A stretch of DNA of 64,000 nt from assembly GCF_963678635.1 (NCBI RefSeq), contig NC_087069.1, positions 32,699,710 to 32,763,709 of the forward strand. The letters run 5' to 3'. The notes below the pieces were generated by a model that was given only the letters and a program-made list of their open reading frames with translations, was not told the DNA's origin and did not search any database. This DNA is from Symsagittifera roscoffensis (taxonomy: Eukaryota; Xenacoelomorpha; Acoela; Convolutidae). A program made the position numbers and the translations under genes. Shown one piece after another: positions 21,887-34,300 of the stretch (position 1 is its first letter; the number at the start of each line of letters is the position of its first letter).

Positions 21887-22303
21887 TTCGAAAAAGGCGC
21901 GGCTCTTCAGCAGACGAAGAAATGGGTCAATCGGGCTCCAAATCTGGCGTTCGGAACAATCGAGAGTTCTACATAGGCGAAGAAAACAACCCACGAGTTC
22001 AAGAACAGTCTACAAATTTCTGCACAAATCGAATTCGAACTACAAAATACACTTTCTATTCATTTATTCCAAAATATTTCCTAGAGCAGTTTAGAAAAGC
22101 AGCCAATTGTTTTTTCCTCCTGGTGTCTCTGTTACAAATCATTCCAGGAGTTTCGCCCACTGGTCAGTTCACAACACTAGCGCCTCTGTCTATCATTTTG
22201 TTTCTGACTGCTCTGAAGGAGATCTTTGAGGATCTGAGTCGTATGAAGCAAGACCGAGATGTGAATGACCGAAAAGTGCAAGTTCTGACCAAAGAAGATA
22301 AAG
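21887..22303 (+). CDS. flippase exon 1 (visible): N-terminus, TM1-TM2
   Basis: Acceptor TTTTAG, donor AAAG|GTTAGT, enters and leaves in phase 1. Residues after the charged N-tail ([11 protein letters not shown]) include [36 protein letters not shown] and the conserved [16 protein letters not shown] that forms the TM1-TM2 entry gate region in flippases. If ATG 21922 is the true start the protein loses only a dozen residues of tail. Confidence 0.93.
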
Positions 22304-25300
22304 GTTAGTGAAATTGTAGTTAGTTCTAACTTGTTCGGCAATATCTTTTCCGTTCAACGAATCTAAGCGAACGTAAAATTGCTCGAAACACTAATTTTGG
22401 TTCTTATTTAGCTGCAATTACCGTATTAAAAATGTAATTATCCTAAAAAACACCGTTTTTGGCCGATGAAGTTGCCCGAGGTCACACTTATTGCCAACAG
22501 TTTGGCAATTAATGAGAAGTCTATTTGCTCTATTGAGAATGATGCAACTGCTTGAATCATTTCTTGAAATGCATACTTATTACATAATGTGGTTCTATGC
22601 TTTCCAATTTATTACATGCATATTTAGTGAGGATGCCTTCAGTTTGTTATATTCCAAACTAATACTTGCAAAATTGAGTCTATTTGTATTTGGTGCCACT
22701 TTTGCTGCACAGCGTTGGCAATTTTTTAGCATATGTAGCTGCTTCATTTGTGACTAGTGTTTTCTGGTTGTTTAGCGTTTGTGGCCGAGAAGGCAGATCG
22801 TGAGACTCAAGGTTGCAGATTTGAAGCCCATACGTAGCAAAGTCTTACAAATTCGAGGCTTTTTTCGATCTTTTCTTATTTCAATTTATAAAGCTGCTGT
22901 TTTCTCGTGTTCTCGCTAGTGTTTGCGAAGCACAGCTATGTAGCTGCTTCATTTGTGACTAGTGTTTTCTGGTTGTTTAGCGTTTGTGGCCGAGAAGGCA
23001 GATCGTGAGACTCAAGGTTGCAGATTTGAAGCCCATACGTAGCAAAGTCTTACAAATTCGAGGCTTTTTTCGATCTTTTCTTATTTCAATTTATAAAGCT
23101 GCTGTTTTCTCGTGTTCTCGCTAGTGTTTGCGAAGCACAGCTTCGCCTGTCTCTAAAATTTTGCTTAGACTCAAATTTGATCATTCGCGGTTTGACTTTG
23201 ATTTCTTTTTACATCCAGTTCATTTCCTTTGTTAAAAGGACGAAAACTCCACTTTTCAACAGCAAAAGTGTAAAAGTCACGAAAACGTAAACGACTCCTA
23301 GTTTCGAAAGTCGATTTTAACTTAGCTTTCCCAGCGGAAAATTTACTTTTTTATCCAGTTTTCTCAAATTGGGTTAATATTATCAAAAAGTGTTCATTTT
23401 CCTTGCGATAAGCTAGGGTATTGCAGTCAGGTATTCGACTTTTCCCGTAAATAGCTTTGTTTACAGAATGGTAAATTTTAGTTGGAATGGTAAATTTCAC
23501 GACTACTGACATGCTCAATTTCTTGAAAATTTAAATATAACTACCATCATTTAGGCGAGGTGGTAATTAGGTGAAGGTCTTTTCGAATTACTGTTTCAAT
23601 TTTTTTCGCATGATTAATTTCTGCCCTAGTTTCCGTCAGCTCATTTTCCATTTTTAAAATGCTATTTATTTCATCTGGTACGTCTTTTATGGGCTTAATT
23701 TCAAAAGCATGTGTTTTTATTGATTTAAATAATTTTAACTATAATTGAAAGTTCTGTAATTTAATAAAAATTTCCGTTTTTTTAATGGTTTCAGTTTGTT
23801 AAATCAGTTTAGACAGGGCAAACCGTTAAATCAGCGTAGCTTCGAGGACAAACTGTATTGTTATGCTTTTATGTGTTTCAATATGGTTGGGCCGTAAAAA
23901 CTTTTGAAACTAGCTCAATTTTTTTTGACAACAGTTTTGTTTTCGGATCAACGGGTCGCCCAAAATTTCATAGCCTTAGCTCCCGCTCGGTGATTGTCCA
24001 ATCATGAAACTTTCGTAGGTGTAATTTTTTTGACTTTCAAGTATTTTTATCAACTTAATTTTTCATAAAATTTCTCTTTTTTATTTCACTATCATATCAG
24101 GCATTGTTTTTTGTCGTTTCGCGAGTGATTTTTTTTCTTTGAATTTTGAAAGATGAATTTGTTTCCAAAACAGTCAATATTTTTTCTGAAGCCTTAATTT
24201 CATTGACACAAATTCACCAACTCTAATTTTTGCGCTGACCTGACATTTTTCAGGTTAGCTGCTTATTAATCGAAATCAAAGTCATTTCAGTACGATGGTA
24301 GGACTAACGTCTAAGCCTGAGACGGCGATGGTCGTTAGTTGAATCCGGCCTGGACCTTTTTTTACCAACTGAAAATATTCCATTTTATAAACAATGCCGG
24401 CTTATTAGCCACATCGGGGATTTTCTTGCCATGCCAACAATGTTTCGAATTTCAGAACTGTGGCTCAACGATATCGTAAAACTATTTTGTTTTCGGCTCA
24501 ATGAGCGTTTACCCTACGATTGTCGGCTTAGTTGCCTCTTGGTAAAAGGTTCTGAATGCCTACATAACCCCAACAATTGTTTTTGGAAGAAATGAAGAAG
24601 ATTCGAGACAATTATATGAAATTTTTGACATTTTTAAGCGTTGTAAAATCGTAATATATATTGTTTTTCGGGTCAACAACTTGTTTAAGAGAATATCTTG
24701 GTTCATATTGAATTCAACCTTTGAAGCGCCTCCTGCACTTGAATTAACAAAAAAATAGCCAACAGTGCATTCAGGCGTTTTTTAAAAGTTGTATGACTAG
24801 CATTTTCGCATCGCATTATTATGGAGTTTTATGGCGAAGATCTTTGGTTTATGGATGTCAACCCGCGGGTCAAGTGTTTTTACCCTTGCGATAGCAAGGG
24901 TATTGCAATTAGGTACTAGGTTTTTTCACCATAAACAACTTTTCCACAGGAATCTTCGAACTGGTGGTACCTTAGCCCATAATGAATTCAAAATTTGTAG
25001 TGTCTCTTGCACGCTTAGCTTGGTGGTACCTGTTAAGTTTCGGAGAAATGACCTCTCACTTTATAGAGAAGTCATTTCCCACTTTTTGGTTCAAAATTAG
25101 AACCTGATTGGATATCGCACGATGTCACGCCATATCGCGCGTTGGATATCACGAGATCTCAACAAGCGGTTAACTTTTCATATATTTAGAAGTTGATTCA
25201 CTCCTCTTTTATCGCTCTCAAATTAAACTGTTGATTATACCTAGTTTTGCTGCCAACCTGTGAAAGGTTATTGGCCCAGCTGCTAAAATACGTGTCAGAA

Positions 25301-28300
25301 ATGAAGTCTGGAGTCACAAGGAAAGCTGAAAGAAGCACACGAGAGCAAGAGAAATAGATACACACACAGCGAGAGAGAAAAAAAGAGAGAGAGAGAGAGA
25401 GAAACAGTGATAGATAGAAACTGACAAACTGTTCCATTTGGGAAACTCAATTGATGTGGTGTTTTATATAAATTTGTAGATAATTGTTGTTGCTTGGGGG
25501 ATCGTAGTCCGTCGCTGCGAGATCTGAACTCGAAGCTGATTTAAAAAAGAAATTCCACAAAAAAAAACACTTCAAAGTGTCTATTTTGCTAATATGTATT
25601 GCTATGTACGAAGTCTGTAAAGTAACCTTAGCTTTGGTAAATCGCTGATGTGTTATTCAGTACGCTTACCCTTAGGTTTTGGATCAGATTTAGGTAATGA
25701 GATACATGATTACCTATATTATGCGCTGCGATTTGTTTGCTGATTTAATATAGACTGAATTTTTGTCATTGAAAAGTACGTGGAAGGTATTTGTTCGGAG
25801 TAATACGGTTTGGGTGAAAAATGTCTAACTCAGAGAGAATAGTGTTTTCAGGAAAAGAAGAAGATTTTTTGTACGTTGTAGAGCAATTTGAGGTTCGAAT
25901 TTTTGATCTTAAACTGAATAAAGTTATCAATAGAGAAGTAGATGAGAAAGATTTTGAATCCAGTGCTAGGAACAATGCTATTGTAGAACAAAGAGAGGCA
26001 TTTTTGAGAAAAAGGAGAGAAATTTTAGGTAAAAAAATCGCATCTTTGGTTTTTTTTTAAAACCCTATAAAGGCCAGGGAAGTAAGGCTTGGGAAATTTT
26101 GTGCAAAAGGTTCAAAAGCGCCGAGATACCGAGACTGCAGCAATTGATTTCAGATTTAATTTCGATAAGAATGAAAGCTAATGAGAGTGTAGTCGGTTAT
26201 ACCACTAGAGCTGAAGAGTTGCAGTATAATTTCGATGAAGTAGACGAGGGTTTGAGTGAAAAGTTGTTTGTGTCAATCATTCTTAAAGGCCTACCAAGAG
26301 AGTTCAATACGTTTTGTACTTTGGTTAAGTTTAGCAAAGATGACAAGAGCTTGAACGAAATTAAGAAAGACTGAATAAATTTTGAAAGTGATCATAGGAA
26401 TGAGAAGGAAGAAACTGAACATTCGTTTATTTAGAACAAAAACATGTTTTAGGTGCAATAAGACAGGACACATAGCAGCTCCTTGTAGATCTAAGTTAGT
26501 GAATAAGGTTAACCAGTCATCTAGTGATAGACCTCCTGTAAAATGTTTCAGGTGCTTAGAATTAAGACACATAACTAAGGATTGTAAAAATGACTTTGAG
26601 AGAAAAAGCGTGAGAGAAGACCAGCAGTTTGCTTAAACATGAATTATTTTAGCTTTTACAACTCAGCCGAGAGAGTCGACGGTGACCTAGTTATTGATTC
26701 AGGCGCAACTTGCAGTATGATAAAGGACAAGAATTTATTTGTTGAGCTTGACCAGAGTTTTAGCGAACCTGTTGAAAACGCTAACAAAACGGAGTCTAAG
26801 GTCTAAAGGAAGAGTTGAATTTTTGTGGAAAATGGTCAAGGAAATTCGAAAAAAGTTTCAATGAGTGATTGTTTCTATGTACCAGAAAACTCAAACAATT
26901 TACTGTCCGTCTCTAAACTTACTAGAGGAGGAGCTTAAGTAGTTTTTGGATAAAGTTATGTATTGAGCAAGGAAATTGGGCTATTTATCCACTTAATGAG
27001 CGAGAAAATCTTTTCATTTGGAAAATAATAGGATTTGGAAATCACAAAAAATTAATTGTTGAAAAAGTGGAAAAAAGTTTTTCATAGTTCAGAGTCAATA
27101 AGACTTATTTTTGCTGAGAGACAGGCGAGAAGACTGAGAATTTTAGTGAGCAAAATGAGAAGTTGCTAAACGACGATGATATAAGGGAAGAGGTTGAGCT
27201 GAAAAATGAACCTAGAGCCCATCCAAAAACTAAAATGTCATTAGATGAACGAGGTAAGGAGGAGTGGAGAAACTTATGCGAGGTTGAGAAGTTTCAGAGT
27301 ATGGACTTGAAATGAAGTTAGGTTCAAAGATAAGAGAGAGTATAAAGTTTGAAAGCAGAGCAGGCAAATTGATCAGGATATTTGACTTAGGACAGAAAAA
27401 AAGTGATATTGCTCTCTACAATTATCGTATGGGACATGGTAAAACTGAACGTCCAGACTAGTGTAGGCTATGATTTAGTACTTAATTTGAAAGGAGGAGT
27501 GTTAACTTTCGGAGAAATGACCTCTCACTATATAGAGATGTCATTTCCCACTTTTTGGTTCAAAATAAGAACATGATTGGATATCGCACAACGTCACGCG
27601 ACATCACGCGATGTTAAATCACGAGATTAGATCTCAACAGGCGGTTAACTTTCCAAATAAATAGAAGTTGATTTACTACTCTTTTATCGCTCTCTAATTA
27701 AACTGTTGATTATTCCTAGTTTTGCTGCCAACCTGTGAAAGTAACGCTTAGCTTGCTGGGACGGCAAAGGTCCTGAGATCGAATTTGACCAGGACAAGTT
27801 TTTGTTTCAAATGATAATTGTTCCGGTTCAAAAAAATTTCGGCCTATTATTTGTCTGCTAATGTTGTCGGCTTAGTTGCCACATCTAAGAATCGTTTATT
27901 TTAGCTGTAAACAATTTTCAACTGCAGTTGTTTTTTAGCATTTTAAAATTTCGGCCAAATCGAAATTTGCTTGTCACTTTAGTTGTAATTTAACCAGCTC
28001 GATTTGTTAAAATTAACTTTTTTCGTTTTAACTTTATCGGCTTATTAAATTTCAGTCTAACCAATATCGACTTATTGGCCTCTTATTAAGTCGTTGCGTG
28101 CTCTGACGAGAAAAGGGACTTGACATATTTTTGAAGTTACCTTTTTTCTGAATTTCTTTTCGGCATGAAGGGTTTCTGCTTAAGTTTTTTCGGCTTTTTA
28201 CCGCTTGGTAATTAGAAATTCAAATCCAATCAACCATCCGGCGTAGAAGTATAAAGATCTGCTTGAAATGGCAAAGATTTGCGGTTCGAATCCGGCTGGG

Positions 28301-31300
28301 ATTTTTTTTTGCAAACTAGAGTTTGTGCTTTTTCGAATTATCATCCGTCTGTTTATTTTTGTCGGCGTAGGTCCCCTAGCTCGATAGTTTAGCTTTATTC
28401 CAAGTTGCTGTAACCCCCTTGCTTGAGACGATAAACCCCGGGAGTTCGATCCCATTTGATACTTATTTTTCTGTAAATAGAAAATTTTTGTCTAATTTAG
28501 ATTATTGTCTGTCTGCTGTTCAGCATAATTTGTTCTGGATATTTTGGGCTTTTGTAGCAATTTTTTTTGACAAAAACATTTTTTTTTAGTTTTTTTGTTT
28601 GATTTTCATAACATTCATATTTGTATTGCAAGTAGTTCGAAGCTCAGCTTCGCCTCTGTGTATTATATTTAGCATTATTAGCTTTTATTTGTGTTTAAAT
28701 ATAATTGTATTTGTAGACTATTTAGAGAATTAATTTTGTAATTAGGTGGAGAAGTGTACAAGTATGGGTGGAAAGTGACCAATTGGGACAAGTTGAAAGT
28801 AGGAGACATAGTTCAGATCAGGACTGAGAACAAAGCAGAGGCCAATCTGTCTGGCTCCAAACTCACCCCTGATATACCGGCCGATCTGCTCATTCTTGCC
28901 ACAAGGTTACTCAACATTTCACATCTGCTAAGTTATCAACTTTGTTTGAGGAAGCTTAGATACTATCAGTTTCTTAGTTATGACTGACATCTTTAGACTT
29001 TTTCAACGCACGAGCATAATAAACTTTCGTCTGAAAGATGGCATTTGTTTGTTTCGTAGGGAATATTTGTCTCAATTTTAATTTTAAAAAGAATTGAACT
29101 GATATGTCCTGGTCTAGTGTGGTTACTTGAAAGAGTTTTCAAGGACGATCAAGTTCTTTTAGCGTCCATTTGTTGCCAGCTCAGTTTTAGCCGCTGTTCT
29201 TCTCATGGTTGTATAATTTCATTCCACGTCCCATAAGAGACACTGTGGATGAAATTTAAACGGCAACTGGCCTCGGCATGCCCATGGTTATAAATTTAGT
29301 TCTTAATATTTAAATTTCAGCGAAAGTAGAGATGAAATGCTACGGAGGTTTTTTACCAGGCGGGAAATGAACAAAATACTAGAATTGAATTGATGAATTG
29401 AATAATGAATTTTAAGTATTTTATAGTGAACTGGAAACAGGAACATGTACAATTACGACTAAAAATCTAGACGGAGAGACGAATCTAAAAAGCAAGAGTT
29501 CAGTCTCTTATACGCACAATCTGCTAATTGAACAGCTGCCTCACTCTGCAATCAAAAGTGGCTCCGACCCAGAAGACGAAGAGGGTATATCCTCTATGGT
29601 CAGTGGGGGAGTCTCAAGTTAGTTTTCTTAACTTGTTATGTTTTTCACGCTGGTAATAATTAATTTCGAAAGACGTTTGCAACATGTTTTCGACTAATTA
29701 AACATCCCGATCCATCCGAAGTAGTATTTTAGAATGTCTATATTTTATTGTTTTGCAGTAATAGAGTAATTACGCTTGCGAATAGCAAGCGTTATCAAAT
29801 CGGAGTAGATACGTTTTTCGGGTTAACAAATTGTATGTTGGCTCATTATGAATTTGGCTCATAATGAATGTCTTTGGCACTTAGCCTGGAGGTAACGAAT
29901 ACGCCTGGGAAGCAAAGGTTCTGGGTTCGTATCTGACCTGGTCCTGTTTTTTTTTTCAAACTGAAAATATTCCGTTCAAAAAAATTGTGGCTTATTATTT
30001 GTCTGTCTATGTTTTGTCGGCTTAGTTGCCACATATTAGAATTTTTGCTGTGTGCAGTCTTCATAGCAGTTGTTTGTTATATTTTCATTTACTCCTGCAG
30101 TTTGTAACTCTACTTACCTTGACTTTGAATATTTTCCTCTTTTTTTAATTTTTTTTTTGCTTTAAAATGTTTTCGGCTTTGATGATTGCGGCTTAATTTT
30201 TTTTGGCTTGCTACCCTAAGTTTGGATCGTTCGAGGGAACCGTAATTCATCTGCTTTCCTCCGGATCGCACAAAACGTTAAAAATCTTAGAATCTTAGAA
30301 AATTTTAGAAAATCTTTGAAAATTTATAGTTCAAAGTTTTTCATGACAAATATTTTTTTCTCACTCAAAAGTTGTTTTTTTTTGTTTTAATTGAACGCCA
30401 TGAAATGTGTTTCTGGAAGTGTTTTCAGCAAATAGAACATCATTCCGGACTTAGTTGCTTCCTTTCCTTTCTTGTCTGCTAGCTTGCATGGTATTTTTGT
30501 GGCATCGCAAATGATGCTAAGCTCCGTTTTGCCTCTGAGTAGAATTTGTTCTCAAGTTCTTTTCTGCTTTGAAAGTTTAAATTAAAAAATCAATTTTTAA
30601 TTGGCTTCTTAGTTTCACAACGATGCGTGAAGTAGACCATTCTACGTTTTCCACACTTATAGCACGATAGAGTTTTCGTGCTGCTTTTTCACGGTCTTTC
30701 TTCTCCAATGATGGGTTCATTTTTTGTCTATTTCATTTGAAGAGTTAAAATGATGCCGCCTGAGTAGCTGTTCAAAATCATACTGTTTAAATTTACAACA
30801 CATTAAAACAATGAAGTATCTTTTAGAGTCCTGTTGCAGAATTCTATTTAGGAATTGAATGAAAAATCTACCAGGCGATGCTCGAACAGACAGGAAAATT
30901 GTGCTGAGAGGAAAAAAAATAAGCTAAAAAATGCGTACTAAAGGTCTGAAATTTGAGAACATTTTCAGCAGTTTTCCAACCAGTTAACGCTGCTTATAAT
31001 GAAAAAAAAATAGATTGACTGATTGATTGATTTCCAATGCAAAACAGACTGAGAGAGACTATTTTATATTGAAGTTGGTTTGAGGTGAAGTATCGCCTCA
31101 CAAGCGAATAAAGTCTGTAAACAACTTTGGTTTGTTATTTAAAAAAACTAAGCTTAAGCAATATGCTATAAATGTTAAACGTGTTATAAAGCAATTTTAT
31201 CTTTAAAATAAGGAGAATAACATAATCTATTCGTAAATTGTGATTGCAGCAGTGGACTCTGAACTAGAGGTGCTTGGCGATGCCCGCTTTGTGATCATGT

Positions 31301-34300
31301 GTGAGTGTCCGAATAAGAACATGGCGGTGTTCAAGGGACAGCTGCAGGATCTAACCAACTCAGCCGTGGCAGCTGGGAAGGATGAGGAACATGCATTGGC
31401 TACATCATCACTAATGGGAGCAGGTAATCTTAGTTGATTAACTGGCTGAAATGGAAGGGTCTCTTCTGTTGTACGGCCAAACTGCAGTGTTTTTCTTATG
31501 TTCGAGTTCGACATCATTGAATCTGATAATAGGCTAATCAAAACGAGAGAAAATAGCGAGAAATCAAAACGAGAGCTGCGGCTAATCAAAACGAAAAGGG
31601 TATTCTTTTTTTATGATCTTCGACGAAACATTTTAAAGAAGTTTTGCTCACTATTTCACGCAAAAACTTTACTTTTAAGTACTTGAAGGGGTTTTTTCAA
31701 AGCTCAAAATTAATATTTGCAGATGCGACGGGCTCATCTAAAGCCACTGGTATAGACACAGATGCAGGACCTGGCGCCGCCTCTACTTCGACAGGGGAGG
31801 CAATCTCGCTTAGCATAGACAATCTACTGTTGAGAGAGTGTAGACTGGAGAATACTGAGTGGGTGGTAGCATGTGTCATCTACACTGGACCAGAAGCTAA
31901 AATATCACTGGTAAGTCATCTATTGAAGTTAGAGCCCCGAAATTTTAATTTTTTCAAATATTTATTTAGTGGCATAACAAACAGATTTTTTAGTCGTGTT
32001 TGTTCTACAAGTTCGTCAAGTCGGGTTTCGTGACTGATACTGCGATCAAAACCTCAAATTCACAAAAACACATTCTCAGAGGCATGATAAGTTGTTAGAT
32101 CGAGATTTTGTTAGATTTGATTTCCGCAAATGGGCCTTTTTGCGCCAGATAGATAGCTTTATATTATGTTTTGGACCCTTGCTGGATTTGCGTCAAATTT
32201 AAAATAAGTGACTCCTTTGTTTAGAACAACAAACCTCCTCCTCTAAAACAGTCTTCTCTGGAGAAAATCACAAATGTCCAGGTATGTCCTCCTCGCATTA
32301 ATTAAGACTAATTGACAGTCATTCATTTTAAAAACAATTTGTATGAAGTCAACTCATGGAAAATTTTATTGGGCTTAATTTCGACTAGAAACTACCTGTT
32401 GATAACTTTGCACTTTCACTAGTTCAAAAAATGAATTTACGATCAAAAGTCAATTTACGATGTCTAAAAGTTGATTGGTTTAGATTTTCAGTCTTGACAA
32501 TGATTTGATAAAATGTAAATGTATTCCGATATTGTTCAGATCTACTTCATCTTCGCCATGATGTTGACAATCGCCCTAGTGTGTTTCACTGGATACCTGG
32601 TGTGGGAACGCATGAAGGAGTCAGATATCTCGCCTTACATCCCAGACAAGTCATACACTGCGGTATTTGACAGTGAAGTGGCCACTGTGTTGCTAGTCTA
32701 TGCCACTTTCTTCATCCTATTCAACAATCTAGTCCCCATATCTCTTATGTTCACGGTTGAGATGGTGAAGATTGTGCAGGCATACTTCATCAACTCAGTT
32801 AGTTGGTTTCAATTTGATCAGTTTCAAAAAATGAACACTTTATTTGCAATTTTTGAATTAACTCAAACAGGCAAGTGTAAGTCAATTAAAAAATTTTCTT
32901 TAATATAGTGCGAACGGAAAAGTTTGGCTTCAGGGAAACTTGATACGAGAGCACTTGACATGGAATCTTCGATAATTGAGATAAATAGTTAGGCCTACAT
33001 CATAAGCATGCGACGAAATAAGTAATATTCTTTTATATGCTTTTTTAATATTTTACGTGCCAAAATATTTTATTGACTGTCTTCATACTTCTTTTTTTTA
33101 AAAAGCAACGAAAGATGCATTTTTGACCTATTATTAAAATACATGAAGTGATTCGATCTGCTTATAGGATCCTCTGATGGTGTTTAACCTGATCAAAGCG
33201 AGGGCGAGGACATCCAATCTGAATGATGAGTTGGGCAGGATCAAACACGTGTTCAGTGACAAGACAGGTACTCTCACCCAGAACAAGATGCAGTTCAAAA
33301 AGTGTTATGTCGCAGAGACACCCTACGACACAGACACAGGTACATTGGATACTTCATATTGACAAGAGATTCTATCAGGAACATAGAGTTTCTTATTTCG
33401 AAATCAGATACCTTCTGATTTGCTAATGCAAATGTAACAATAAATAGTTGCACATTGATAGTCCAAGTATTTCCTTTCAGCTGTAGATCAAAATTCTTAA
33501 TTCACTATTTTAAAAACAGTTGGTTGAAAAATAAAAAAACAGAAAAGATCGCTTGTATCAGGACCACACACGCATCGCACCGCAAACAAGTTTAAATAAC
33601 CATCAGGAAAACTTGAAGTCATAGATTCTTCTAACCGAAATAAATGAAATGTGCATTTGCAGTAATTTGAGTTTATAATTTTGTTTGAGTTGAGGTCTTT
33701 CATGTGGATTGTCAACTTGGGGCTTGACACCACAGGCAACTTTTGGTGATAATTTCAAGGATTTTAATTTTGCTGAAATTGTGTCAAAATTTTAGGACAC
33801 TTATAGTCAATCAATGCAAAGCAATGAACAAACTGCTTCTCTCCGGCATGTGATCCATCGTTTAATGAAGTTGATTGGCACCAAAGGGATCCGCAAGAAC
33901 CACACTAATTGTATCTCGTAGTTTGTTTGTTGAAAAATGGATCTGTTATACTCATATTTAATAGAACGCTTTCCATGCTCATTTGCACCCATGAAATTTT
34001 CCAGTAAAGAAACGACGTATTCGGAGAAGCGCTAAAAAGAAATCGGCAAAACGTAAATCTTCTGTTATGAGTTAATCTAGTGTTACGTAAATCTTCTGTT
34101 ATCTGTTGCTGTTCATTTAACCTGATATGAATAATAGCTCCTTATAGCTCCTTTTTACGTAATAGCTCCTTTTTAATTATGATTAAGAGACTTGTCGAAA
34201 TCATTCGTCAAAATGTTTATAGTCCTATAGTTGACTACAATTGTTATATAACAATGTGAATCAAAAAGATTTTCCAGATCACCACTTAAGGCTCTCGATC

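Larger units (their letters stand above)
25031..27740 (+). mobile_element. Ty1/copia-like LTR element, internally deleted
   Basis: LTRs of 235 bp (25031-25265) and 241 bp (27500-27740) start TGTTAA(G/C)TTTCGGAGAAATG and are flanked by GTACC (25026-25030) and GTAAC (27741-27745), a 5-bp target duplication with one mismatch. A purine tract (AAAGGAGGAG) precedes the right LTR. Between the LTRs are gag, two zinc knuckles and a protease piece, then a degraded stretch. No integrase and no RT core are visible, so this is a non-autonomous gag-protease derivative. It lies in the flippase intron between exons 1 and 2. Confidence 0.88.
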
